Shown in pieces: positions 12,420 to 21,863 of a stretch of 64,000 bases of DNA. Position 1 is the stretch's first letter. Each line of letters begins with the position of its first letter. The position numbers and the translations under genes were made by a program. The notes under the pieces are model-generated. The model was not told the origin of the DNA and searched no databases. It was given only the letters and a program-made list of their open reading frames with translations. The DNA is from Tetradesmus obliquus (Eukaryota > Chlorophyta > Chlorophyceae > Sphaeropleales > Scenedesmaceae). The stretch covers positions 682,001 through 746,000 of the forward strand of contig CP126207.1 of NCBI GenBank assembly GCA_030272155.1, in the 5' to 3' direction.

Positions 12420-15099
12420 GGCTGCTGCGGCTGCTGCTGGCGCTTCGTCCTAATTACATGTGCTCTTTCTGCAGGTTATGGCCTGGGCATGATGAACCTG
12501 CAAGTCCTCAGGCTGGCAAGGAACCAGATCAACAGGCCCTTACCTGTCAGCGGACTCATCTGCTGCTGGCACTGCTGCTGCTGCCTTACCCAATTTTTCA
12601 AACCCTCTGCAGGCTATGGCCTGGGCATGATGAACCTTCAAGTGCTTCGCCTTGCGCGCAACCAGATAAATGGGTCCTTACCTGTCAGCTTTGCGAGCTT
12701 CAGGGAACCTGCTGACCTACCCTGCTGCTGCTACTGCTGCTGCTGCCGCCGCCGCCGTATATTCATTGCACGCAGGTTATGGCCTAGGCATGATGAACCT
12801 TCAAGTGCTGCGCCTTGCACGCAACCAGATCAACGGGCCCCTGCCGGTCATCTGACACCTGCTGCTGCTGCTGGTGCTGCTGCTGCTGCTGCTGTTTGTT
12901 TTTAAATCCTTCCTACCTTTTTTTGCAGGCTATGGCCTGGGCATGATGAACCTTCAAGTCCTCAGGCTGGCAAGGAACCAGATCAACGGGCCCTTGCCTG
13001 TCAGCTTTGCCAGCTTCAGGAACCTCCGCATACTGGACCTCTCCCATAATGAGCTGGCTGGGACGCTTCCCATTGAGTACGCAGCACTGGAAAGCCTGCA
13101 GGTGAGGAGTAAACACGTTTTCGTTTATGTTCAGGGTGCGGGTGATACTGCTGCTGGACCTGTCTCACAACGAGCTGGCGGGGACGCTTCCAATTGAGTA
13201 CGCAGCGCTGGAGAGCCTGCAGGTGAGGAGGGGATGATTTGATGGTTTTCAGGGGTTTGTGAGGGGTTGCCGCGTCAAACAGTTGTCAGTTTTCCATCAC
13301 AATGCGGCTGTTAATGCTTGCAATGAGAGCTTGGGTCCAGGGGGAATATGCTGTTCCGGTCAGCTTTGCCAGCTTCAGGAACCTCCGTGTATTGGACCTG
13401 TCACACAACGAGCTGACAGGGACGCTTCCCATGGAGTATGCAGCATTAGAGAGCCTGCAGGTATGACAGAATGCAGTGAATTCCAGTTGTACTTGTTGTG
13501 TTTGTCGAGTTGCAGTGTTTGTGCGTGCTGGACCTGTCACACAACCAGCTGGCGGGGACGCTTCCCATCCCATTGAGTACGCAGCACTGGAGAGCCTGCA
13601 GGTGCGTTTGTGGTTTGGGGCTTAGGGTTTAGGGTTATGTCATTGCTGATGTGTGCAGCAGCTGCAGTGTGCTGGAACTGCCACACAACGAGCTGGCTGG
13701 GACGCTGCCCGTTGAGTATGCAGCACTGGAGAGCTTGCAGGTAAGAAGCCTTTGTCGCTAGATTCAGGGTGAGGTTGGGGTTGGTGGTTTTGGGTTTTGA
13801 GGAATCAGCATATTTGCATACTGGACCTCTCCCACAACGAGCTGGCAGGGACGCTGCCCATTGAGTATGCGGCGCTGGAAAGCCTGCAGGTGGGTTCCAG
13901 GGTTTTGTATGTTTGGAACATCTTTCAAGTCAGGAACCTGCGCATACTGGACCTGTCTCACAACGAGCTGGCGGGGACGCTTCCAATTGAGTAAGCAACA
14001 CTGGAGAGCCTGCAGGTAAGAAGCTTGGGGGGTTGGTGGGTGTTGGGTTATGTGGATTCAGCTGGTCCGCGTATTGGACCTGTCTCACAACGAGCTGGCG
14101 GGGACACTTCCAATTGAGTATGCCGCGCTGGAGAGCCTGCAGGTGAGGAGGGGATGAATTACTGGTTTTCAGGGTTTCGTAAGGGGTTTGCCACGTCAAA
14201 CAGTTGTCAGTTTTCCATCACAATGCAGCTGTTGCATGCTTGCATTGAGAGCTTGAGCCCAGGGGGAATGTGCTGTTCCAGCCGGCTTTGCCAGCTTCAG
14301 GAACCTCCGTGTATTGGACCTGTCACACAACGAGCTGGCGGTGACGCTTCCCATTGAGTATGCGGCGCTGGAAAGTCTGCAGGTGGGTCTGTGGTTTGTG
14401 GTTTAGGGTCTAGGGTTTTCTCATTGCTGGCATGTGCAGCAGCAGCGTGTTAGACATCGCCCACAATGAGCTGGCGATGACGCTGCCCATTGAATATGCG
14501 GCACTGGAAAGTCTCCAGGTGCGTTTGTGGTTTAGGGCTTCGGGCTTAGGGTTTAATCATTGCTGATGTGTGTAGCAGCAGTGTGCTGAACCTTTCCCAC
14601 AACAAGCTGGCTGGGACGCTGCCAATTGAGTATGCCGCGCTGGAGAGCCTGCAGGTGGGTTTGTTGAGGCAGGTTGAGCAACCTGCGCCGCTTGGTCGCG
14701 CTGTGGGCAACTCACATAACACAATGTAGCACAGCTGAAAGCCTTATCAACTACAAAATGTGTGTCTCTGGTTTACCTGTTGCAGGAGGTGGAACTGTCT
14801 CACAACCCACGCCTTGAAGGCAAGCTGCCAGACTACTGGGGCAGGTTGACAAACCTCCGGAGGCTGGACCTGTCGCGCTGCGGGCTGAGCGGCAAGCTGC
14901 CCACCACTTGGGTGGCGCTGCAAAACGTGGTGGTGATGAATCTGAGCGACAACATGCTGGGAGGTGGGTTGCTCACTGTGTTGCAACCTGGGAAAGAGCG
15001 TTGTGCAACATTTTGCAACTCCCACAAATGCTCAAACTGCTTGGAATTGAACAACAGCAATGCTATGCACAGTTTTACGCGTTGCCATCCCAGATCGCA

Positions 15100-15140
<41 letters not shown>

Positions 15141-15563
15141 AGGTGAGGTGCCTGAGGCGTGGGGCTTCATGACAGCGCCAAAGTACAAGCTGCGCTGCCT
15201 CAACCTGGCAGGTGAGACTGAAATAACAAACCTTTTTTCAATAGGTTTTGAGGTTTTGTCCAGTGACTGGCCTAAACCCTCGTACATGAGGCGTGGGGCT
15301 TCATGACAGCGCCAAAGTACAAGCTGCGCCGGCTCAACCTGGCAGGTGAGTGACGACCTTCCAACAACCTGACAGCTTTAGGGTTTGGGGTTGATGTTTA
15401 CACTGGCATAAACCCTAGTGCGTGAGGTGTGGGGTGGCTTGGCAGCACCCAAGTACACGCTGCAATGATGTGCATGCTGCTTGATGCTGTTCCTGGAGCA
15501 CACGCTGCTGTTCCTATGCTGCTCACAATGAATTTGTACAACTGTGAAGATTTTGGTACCTGC

Positions 15564-15614
<51 letters not shown>

Positions 15615-15853
15615 CAACCCCGGCATCACCAACTCGGCTACAACCCAAGAGGTGGCGCCGCCACCCATCTATTGTTAATTTGCAAAAGTGCTTCTCATTG
15701 TACCTGCACTGCTGCTGCTGCTGCTGCTGCTGCTGCCGCCAGGCAACCCTGGCATAACCAACTTGGCTGAAACCCAAGAGGTGTGGCAGGAGAACAGCCC
15801 AGTCAAGGTCGTCATTGATGCCAAGCTACCCCTGCCGGCCAGCTGCCTGCAGT

Positions 15854-15855
<2 letters not shown>
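1708..15855 (+). CDS. Secreted leucine-rich-repeat protein, 19 exons, 1487 aa
   Basis: Exons: 1708-3889, 4008-4088, 4443-4653, 5935-6203, 6601-6737, 7161-7215, 7407-7632, 8276-8363, 8615-8741, 9195-9244, 9537-9608, 10006-10093, 10772-10905, 11205-11327, 11545-11632, 12929-13101, 14786-14963, 15143-15211, 15743-15855 (stop TAG). Lengths sum to 4464 nt and every junction is phase-consistent; the donor of exon 2 is the weakest call. The product starts with a hydrophobic signal peptide (about residues 1-25). Next come about 630 residues of polyQ/polyS/polyA disorder with an Arg/Ser-rich stretch, a short ordered domain (about 655-755), and plant-type LRRs such as LSGAVPESWG and LDLSHNELAGTLP. In between, around exons 6-7, is a Cys-containing block resembling an LRR N-terminal cap (CASWKGISCNAEGHVTSLDL). 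No kinase domain or C-terminal membrane segment is visible, so extracellular or wall-associated binding is the inferred role. Extra LRR exons could be included in some transcripts. Confidence 0.8.
2011..2094 (+). repeat. (CAG)28 polyglutamine tract in LRR exon 1
   Basis: An uninterrupted CAG run codes for about 28 glutamines in the frame of the LRR protein. The same exon contains many further CAG/AGC/GCA tracts, read as polyQ, polyS or polyA depending on frame. Confidence 0.9.
3541..3627 (+). repeat. AGC polyserine tract in LRR exon 1
   Basis: About 29 AGC codons with one AAC (Asn) interruption code for polyserine just before the ordered domain that begins near 3660. It is the largest of several Ser tracts (others at 3061-3092, 3184-3211 and 3418-3447). 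Confidence 0.9.
4140..4207 (+). repeat. (CTG)n tract ending at a 3' splice site
   Basis: About 22 CTG/TGC triplets run into GCCGCAG, the acceptor of the first copy of LRR exon 3. It is an example of CTG on the coding strand in introns. Similar intronic tracts in this gene lie near 5898-5934, 6343-6402, 8235-8275, 9043-9190, 12378-12438, 15101-15142 and 15565-15610. Confidence 0.85.
4211..4410 (+). repeat. Two 5'-edge copies of LRR exon 3
   Basis: Copies at about 4211-4290 and 4324-4410 repeat the acceptor CAG and the first ~80 nt of exon 3 (frame LDLS..PNLVSQLPRITAFTCSN). They then break off into CTG repeats. The intact exon follows at 4443. Confidence 0.85.
4740..5695 (+). repeat. Six 3'-edge copies of LRR exon 3
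   Basis: Copies near 4740-4850, 4935-5045, 5165-5230, 5270-5371, 5420-5495 and 5580-5690 repeat the end of exon 3 (LPGRLAELA, then SLGGSGVKGTLPE.W). Most retain a donor of the form AAA|GTRAGT. The spacers carry TTTAGGGTTTGGG-type sequence. Some copies are internally deleted (5165-5230 and 5420-5495). Confidence 0.9.
5807..5890 (+). repeat. 5'-edge copy of LRR exon 4
   Basis: Follows the acceptor CTATAG and repeats the start of exon 4 (WKTLEQLWVWDNALT) with several substitutions, then runs into a TAA and CTG repeats. The intact exon starts at 5935. Confidence 0.85.
6846..7073 (+). repeat. 3'-edge copies of LRR exon 5
   Basis: Two copies (about 6846-6952 and 7011-7073) repeat the end of exon 5 (AELTALLxxRxGMRQMLGQQ). 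The second keeps its CAG|GTGATG donor; the first has lost the GT after CAG. A short 5'-edge copy of the same exon lies upstream at about 6480-6520. Confidence 0.8.
7735..8040 (+). repeat. Three 3'-edge copies of LRR exon 7
   Basis: Short copies near 7738-7772, 7870-7905 and 8008-8041 repeat the exon end encoding EGHVTxLDLR and its donor AG|GTGGG. Spacing is about 130-140 bp; the last copy is diverged. A further weak relic may lie near 8130-8155. Confidence 0.8.
8430..8975 (+). repeat. Copies of LRR exon 8 and exon 9 edges
   Basis: Two 3'-edge copies of exon 8 (ATPLPKMMxFVKRLKHLQ) lie at about 8430-8484 and 8550-8614. The second directly abuts the acceptor of exon 9. Diverged 3'-edge copies of exon 9 (SDDMS.LAADL.QLR, FNISG) lie at about 8815-8870 and 8940-8975. 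Confidence 0.75.
9043..9190 (+). repeat. Compound CTG-rich tract before LRR exon 10
   Basis: About 150 bp of nearly pure CTG with short GGCTCTG and TTATG interruptions ends in the acceptor GCTGCCAG at 9194. It is intronic in the model. Confidence 0.85.
9831..9965 (+). repeat. 24-bp minisatellite, 5-6 copies
   Basis: Unit ACCACAGCTTCCAGTAGGCG plus CTAA, period 24 bp, with slight decay toward the 3' end. It lies in the intron between LRR exons 11 and 12. Confidence 0.9.
10314..10690 (+). repeat. Three 5'-edge copies of LRR exon 13
   Basis: Copies starting at about 10315, 10459 and 10618 repeat the acceptor (CCRCAG) and the coding start TNLTGPLPAQWG up to MQAV. They precede the intact exon at 10772. 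The third and intact copies share nearly identical flanks rich in TTATGTTATTATT, so these duplications look recent. Confidence 0.9.
11775..12272 (+). repeat. 3'-edge copies of LRR exon 15 flanking a minisatellite
   Basis: Copies at about 11777-11832 and 12216-12273 encode EVLQQAFTRAADD.K.Q and keep the CAAG|GTGC donor. A 25-bp minisatellite sits between them. Confidence 0.85.
11865..12112 (+). repeat. 25-bp minisatellite, 10 copies
   Basis: Units start at 11865 and every 25 bp to 12090, beginning GATCATGTGTGCACCAAAGA and ending TGTGA. All but the last are virtually identical, indicating recent amplification. Intronic. Confidence 0.95.
12476..12855 (+). repeat. Three 5'-edge copies of LRR exon 16
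   Basis: Copies starting at about 12476, 12613 and 12777 repeat the acceptor and the coding block GYGLGMMNLQVLRLARNQIN and break off after PLPV. The intact exon starts at 12929. Confidence 0.9.
13130..14656 (+). repeat. About ten 3'-edge copies of LRR exon 16
   Basis: Each copy encodes all or part of LDLSHNELAGTLPIEYAALE and ends in CTGCAG|GTRRG. Copies lie near 13136-13221, 13375-13460, 13520-13601, 13675-13740, 13812-13889, 13930-14015, 14065-14141, 14305-14381, 14445-14518 and 14580-14654. Several carry frame shifts or stops (for example TAA in the 13930 copy), so most cannot be spliced in phase. Confidence 0.9.
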
Positions 15856-15891
<36 letters not shown>

Positions 15892-15990
15892 CAACAACAG
15901 TTGGCCACGACGCCAGAGGTGTGGCTGGAGAACAGCCCAGTGAAGGTTGTCATCGATGCCAAGCTACCCCTGCCCGCCAGTTGCCTGTAG
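15285..15990 (+). repeat. Copies of LRR exons 18 and 19, including an extra stop-bearing end
   Basis: A copy of exon 18 (EAWGFMTAPKYKLRRLNLAG) lies at about 15288-15344. A 5'-edge copy of exon 19 (NPGITN) is at 15613-15650. A 3'-edge copy downstream of the stop, about 15910-15990, encodes EVWLENSPVKVVIDAKLPLP and has its own TAG. Confidence 0.85.
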
Positions 15991-17767
15991 CAGCAGCAGC
16001 AGCAGCAGCAACAGCAGTAGCAGTGGCAGAAACAGCACAAAACATGCTGCACAGCCGCTGCCGCCCCAGCCGCCTGCAGTAACAAGCAGCAGCAGCAGCA
16101 GCAGTAGCAGCGGCGGGTGTGGCAGTAGGACAGTGCAGTAAAGGTTGTGAATGCCGCTTGGGAGGCACGACGCTGCAGCAGCCGATTCCAGATTTGGCTG
16201 GATCCGTAGAACACTGCCATCAGCCGATTGTGCTGCTGCAATACTGCGTCACCTTTCTAGTTGTGGGCAGCTCACGATCAGCAAGTGTTCCGGTACCTGA
16301 AGGCAAATTGAGGGCAGGGCTGTTGCAAGGCTGCATTCATGGTAACGTGTTATGTTTGTTGTCATTTGCGTTACGTTGGTTATGATCTTCAGAGATGCAT
16401 CAGTATAGGATTCGGGCATCCAACAACGGAACCTATCATCCAAGGGCTGGTGTTCACAGCAGCAATGCAAGTTTGGCCCAATTTCTTGTGGAGTGAGGGG
16501 CAGACTGCGTTGTTGGGGCGTTGCTGCTGCGGCTTGAAAATACGCATTATGGTGCTCGAACACCTCATGCAAATAACGTTGGAGATCTGAGCAATTGCAC
16601 ACATGTCGACTGCTGCCACCTCCAGCAGCCGCAGCACATGCTGTTCTAACACGCCGTTATAACATGCTACAAGAGCATCTTCTCTGTATGGCTTGGATTT
16701 TCGACTGATTTCCGAGCATACTCACTTGGGCATCACATCTTGTGGCGAAACACTTCTGAAACGTTTGTATGACTGTACTGCATGAGCCTGGCGCACGCTG
16801 CTGCTGCGCAAAGTGGCCGCTGCAGCTGCGCTGCAAACTGAGTCTGGCGATGACAGCTGAGACTGCGGCTGTGCCAGCAATTCAATTGCTGTGGTGCAGT
16901 CCCCCTACCTCTCTTATGCTTTTTTTCCAAGAGACACATGCGAAAGCATTTCACGTCCTGTGATTTGACGCAACACTGGCTCACTTGGATTATCTTTGCC
17001 TTTCAAAGCTGCATTTTCATCACATTCCATTGTGGTACGATCGTATCTGTGTTTATCTGCGTTTTTACGTCTGTACTTGAGCTTTATGCTGGTGCAGGTA
17101 CCGCTACGTGTAATGATGACGCGTGTTGCATACTAAATTGCAAAAATGCAAAAAAGGGGCCTTGTCATTGCAGCGCGCCTGGTGCCCTGCCCTCACATGT
17201 ACGTTGACAGTGGGATTGCATTTGGGTGGAGTACGCACTCTACGCATCATACAGCATATAGCGGGGCAGCCATTTCACAGCTGAGTTGCCACATGTGCAT
17301 TCTGTGCACTGCACGTGCAAGGCGTTCAATGTATTCGGAAGTTCAGAGTAGTAGTATTTGTGATGCAGCGTGTCCAGCATGGCGCCAGCACTGCTGATGG
17401 CCCTTCAGTTATCCAGGGCGCTGTGCTGACACCCTTAGGGCCTGAAACAGCTGAACCGCTGCATGCTGCACATACTTCAAGCAGCAAAAGACGTTCAGAG
17501 GAGAGTATGCATGAGGATGTCACCGGCTCCCTCAAGAGAGATGTGGGCTGTTATTTGTGTAACTTGCACCAGAACACAGCACACCCCACCAAAACCACGA
17601 GGTGTGGAAACTAGCACCGTGCACATCCCTGCAAGCTACTGCTAGCAGCGCTGCTGCCCTCGGCCCTTCTCTGATACTGCCGTGCACCTCAACCCTGCCT
17701 TAAATCCCTACGATGCCTAAACCCTTCACATCATGGCCTAAACCCTTCACATCATGGCCTAAACCCT
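15856..17767. other. Convergent intergenic region
   Basis: This lies between the stops of the LRR gene (plus) and importin gene (minus). It holds CAG-rich sequence to about 16120, then mixed sequence with no gene I recognise. TGTAA pentamers, the usual chlorophyte polyadenylation signal, occur near 17108 and 17558 but too far from either stop to assign confidently. The 89-99 aa open frames here show no recognisable family. Confidence 0.5.
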
Positions 17768-17780
17768 TCACATCATGGCC
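17713..17780 (-). repeat. 21-bp repeat spanning the importin stop codon, 3 copies
   Basis: Three tandem units of about 21 bp (plus-strand core TAAACCCTTCACATCATGGC) cover the last codons of the importin gene. The coding copy gives Ala-Met-Met-stop. The two further copies downstream repeat the same end including the TGA. Confidence 0.9.
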
Positions 17781-20700
17781 TCCTCGCCCCCAGATCCCCA
17801 GTCCACGTCACCATCTGCTGCTGCTGCTGCCGCTGCTGCTGCCAGGCGCTGCTGCCGCTGCTGCTCTGCTGCTGCCTTTTGTGCCGCCAGCTGCGCAGCC
17901 AGAGTGCCATGCAACAGGCTGGATACTAGCGGCTGAAGCTCCTGCGAGCAAAGCGAAAAAGGCAGCAGCAGCAGCAGCAGCGTGTCAGCACTGCAGCAAA
18001 CGGGAGCGTGCATGCAGCACGCTGCATACAAGCGGCTGCAGCCCCTGCGAGCAAAACAACAGTAGCAGCAGCAGCAGCGGCAGCAGCAGCAGCGTGTCAG
18101 CACTGCAGCAAACTGAAGCGTGCCATGCAGCAGGCTTGACACCAGCGGCTGCAGCTCCTACGAGCAAAAAAGAAAAAAACAGCGGCAGCAGCAGCAGCAG
18201 CACACTAGCGGTTGAGGCTCCTGCGAGCAAAAACTGAAGCGTTAAACAAAAGCAAGCGGCAGCAGCAGCAGCAGCAGCACAGTGTCAGCACCTGGCAGCA
18301 GGCTAATGATCAGCTGCTGCTGCTGCAGTGCAAAAAGTGAGTTATGCGTCATCATCATCAGCGCAGAGTGTCAGTGCCTTTTGTGCTGCCGGCTGCGCAG
18401 CGTGCGCGCGTGCGTGCAGCAGACTCGAAACTCTTGTATTTGCTGGCAAAGCAACAGGTGGCAATTCATTGTCAGGTAGACCGATGTGGGGGTCTGCAGA
18501 AAACGCACGCCTGCATGTCTAAAGCAGCATTCAACAAAGCCTGATGCTGCCTGAGCACCCAACCCTGCCTCACCTGTACCGCAAGTGACCAACCCAGATC
18601 CTGCAAGACCCAGAAGCAACAGGCAGCAGAGCAGCTGCAGAATTATCATCGTGCCCTGGTGAAAAGCACCCGCAAAACCGCACAGCACGCACCTGCATTG
18701 CTGGTGAACCAGGGCTTACCCCAAATCGCTTGTACACAAACCGTTGAAAACCACAGACAACACCACTGACGCCACCCACTGCTCAGTAGGAAAGTGCCTG
18801 CAGCTAGGATTCTCCACTGGGCTAAGCTTCCACACACACAAGAAAGGAAAGCACACGCACCTGCATTACTAGAAATGGCGAATTCTCCGTCCCTGCATGC
18901 AGCAGTACCATCAGTCCCGCCTCCCCGCCCGCTGTCAACCCTGGACTCCAGCTAATTCAAATTTTACGGGCCGCAACAAATCCAGAAACCCACTTCTGAA
19001 CCGTTGTAGAGCTCCAGTGATCACTCCACTGGGCTAAGCTTCCACACACAAGAGAGGAAAGCAAACACACCTGCGTTGCGGGCGATGGCGAGTTGCCGCG
19101 CCTGCTTGCAGCAGCGCCATCAGTCCCCCTAAAACCTAAACCCCATAAACCCCTAAACCCCAAACCCTGCCTCTGGCTGCGCTTACGTGTCGTCCGGGGT
19201 AGCTTCGCGTTGAAGACCCTCAGATAGACCATCGAAACAACCCAAACCATGATTAGTTTGGAGACAGCGTTCGCTTTTCTCAAATACGCACCTGCATTGC
19301 GGGTGATGGTGAGTTGCCTGCTCCCGCCTGCAGCAGCGCCATGAGCCCCGCCTCCCCGCCTGCTGCTGCCGCCAGCGTAGCCATTGCTGCCTGGAAGGTG
19401 GCAAACACGTCCAGATGGCGCACCGCATCACCCCTGCAGGTGTCAAAACAACATGTCACATGCGTTATTTTGAGAGAGGATAGTTACATGTGGGTCCTGG
19501 CCCCATCTTAAATGGTATGAGCCACAACAGGTTGAACACAAGGTCTGACAACAGGTTGAACACAAGGTTATGGTTAAGACGGTGTCACATGTGCGTTTGA
19601 GGGTGCAGCCATTGCTGCTTGGATTGTGGCGAACACGTCAAGGTGACGCACCGCATCACCCCTGCAGATGTCAAAATAACATGTCACATGCGTTATGGTT
19701 CATACTGTGTGTCATGCAAGCGTTTCAGGGTGCTGCCATTGCTGCTTGGAAGGTGGCAAAACCGCCAAGACGACGCACAGCTGCAATGGTGCATGCAGCA
19801 ACACAATGTTACAAATGTGTTGCATGTGGCTGTGGGTGTCACAAGTGTACTCTGCTGCCTGCACTGCGTCGCCCCCGCACGTGTCACACATTGAGTATGG
19901 TGATGCACAAGTGTGTCACTTAATCTTGTCTTCATTTGCTGAGATAACAGGTGCTCATTTGCTCAGATACATGCGCGCTGAAGAAAGCGTCACTGTCCAT
20001 TTCCTGCTCACAGTGCAGGCTGCCCAAGTGCACCCATCTTGAACTCCAACTCTCAACCCTAGAACCCTGCCATCCAAAACCCTAAGACCCAACACCAAAA
20101 CCCTAAACCCTGCACTCACTTGCTGAGGTTTAGGCGCGCTGCCAGCACAGAATGACTGTTGAGCTGCAGCTCAAAGTGCAGGCCATCCAGGTGCGGAAAC
20201 TTATGACCGTGCGCTAAAACCCTGAACTGACACCCTAAACCCTCATCATCAACCCAGAAACCCTAAACCCCTGTCACTCACTTGCTGAGGTTTAAGCGAG
20301 CAGCCAGCACAAAATCGCTGTTCAGCTCCTGCTCAAAATGCAGGCCATCCAGGTGTGCAATGTCACCGGCAAACTTGTCCACCTCGTCACACACCTGCAA
20401 CCGGGTGACACAAGTGACACCGAGTGACACAAGCGTGCGGTGAGTGACACAAATGTAACACCGCAATGACAGAAAGTTCAAAGTGCAGACCATCCAGGTG
20501 TGTGGTTTGACTCACAAAGCGTGCCACCTCGTCACAAACCTGCGGGCGACACCAGTGACATAAAGTGACACAGAAGCGACAAGTGACGACGGTTCAAGGG
20601 CAGGCCATCCAGGTGTGCAATGTCACCGGCAAACTTGTCCACCTCGTCACACACCTGCAGGCGGGTGACACAAGTGACATCGAGTGACACAAGCGTGCGG

Positions 20701-21830
20701 TGAGTGACACAAATGTAACACCGCAATGACAGAAAGTTCAAAGTGCAGGCCATCCAGGTGTGTGGTTTGACTCACAAAGCGTTCCACCTCGTCACACACC
20801 TGCGGGTGACACAAGTGACATCAAGTGACACAAAAGTGACAAGTGACGACGGTTCAAGTGCAGGCCATCCAGGTGCGTGGCGTCACCGGCCAACTTGTCG
20901 ACTTCGTCACACACCTGCGGGTGACACAGGTGACACCGAGTGACACAAGCGTGCGGTGAGTACTGGCAGCAAGCACATATACACCGCAAAACATCAAAAA
21001 CAAAACTGTACACGACCAATCTTGATTAGCGCGCCAGCTAACTGTGAGTGGCGATTCAGGTGTATCACTACTTTGACCCTTGCATGGCAGCAGCGGCAAG
21101 CGCACATTGGCAACCATACACAGCAAAAAACATTAAGAAACACAAACCGTTTGTACAGTGCACACGAACCACCTTGACCATTACTCCAGCCAGCCGTGCC
21201 AGCCGTGCGGGCTGCTCCAGCAGCACAAGTGACACAGGTGACACGGGTGACACTAGTGACACAAGTGACCCACCTTGACAATCACGCCAGCCAGCCGCAC
21301 GGGCTGCTCCAGCAGCACAAGTGACACGGGTGACACTGGCGACACGGGTGACAAGTGACACGGGTGACAAGTGACACAAGGTGACCCACCTTGACCATCA
21401 CCCCAGCCAGCCGAGCCGGCTGCTCCAGCAGCACCAAGGCAGGCAGCAACAGCAGCCAGCAGGCAGTGTTTGGCAGCACAAAAAACATTCGCAAAAATGA
21501 AATTGGCGGCTGCTGATGGCGCCAGCGGATAGCAGACATACAGCACTGCGCCCTTGTCAAAGTGGCAGCAGCAAGCACACATATTACAATACAGCACGCA
21601 AACTTTTAGCAAGCAATAATGTGTAACCCACCTTGACCATCACGCCAGCCAGCCGGGCCAGCAGCGCGACTCCAGCAGCACAAGTGACACGGGTGACAAG
21701 TGACATGGGTGGCAAGCGACACTAGTGACACAAAGTGACCCACCTTGACCATCACGCCAGCCAGCCGTGCCAGCCGTGCAGGCTGCTCCAGCAGCACCGA
21801 GGCTGGCAGCACGCCCTCAGAGATCAGCCT

Positions 21831-21863
<33 letters not shown>

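Noticed and set aside
13930..14015. Individual edge copies as regular exons in the gene models
   Set aside because: Most contain stops, truncations or incompatible phase; summed intact exons already close in frame without them.
12929..15855. LRR receptor-like kinase
   Set aside because: No transmembrane segment or kinase motifs follow the LRRs; the frame ends in a short Pro/Ala tail and stop.
19125..19170. Chromosome end / telomere
   Set aside because: Heptamers are few, degenerate, and inside genes; coding sequence continues on both sides.
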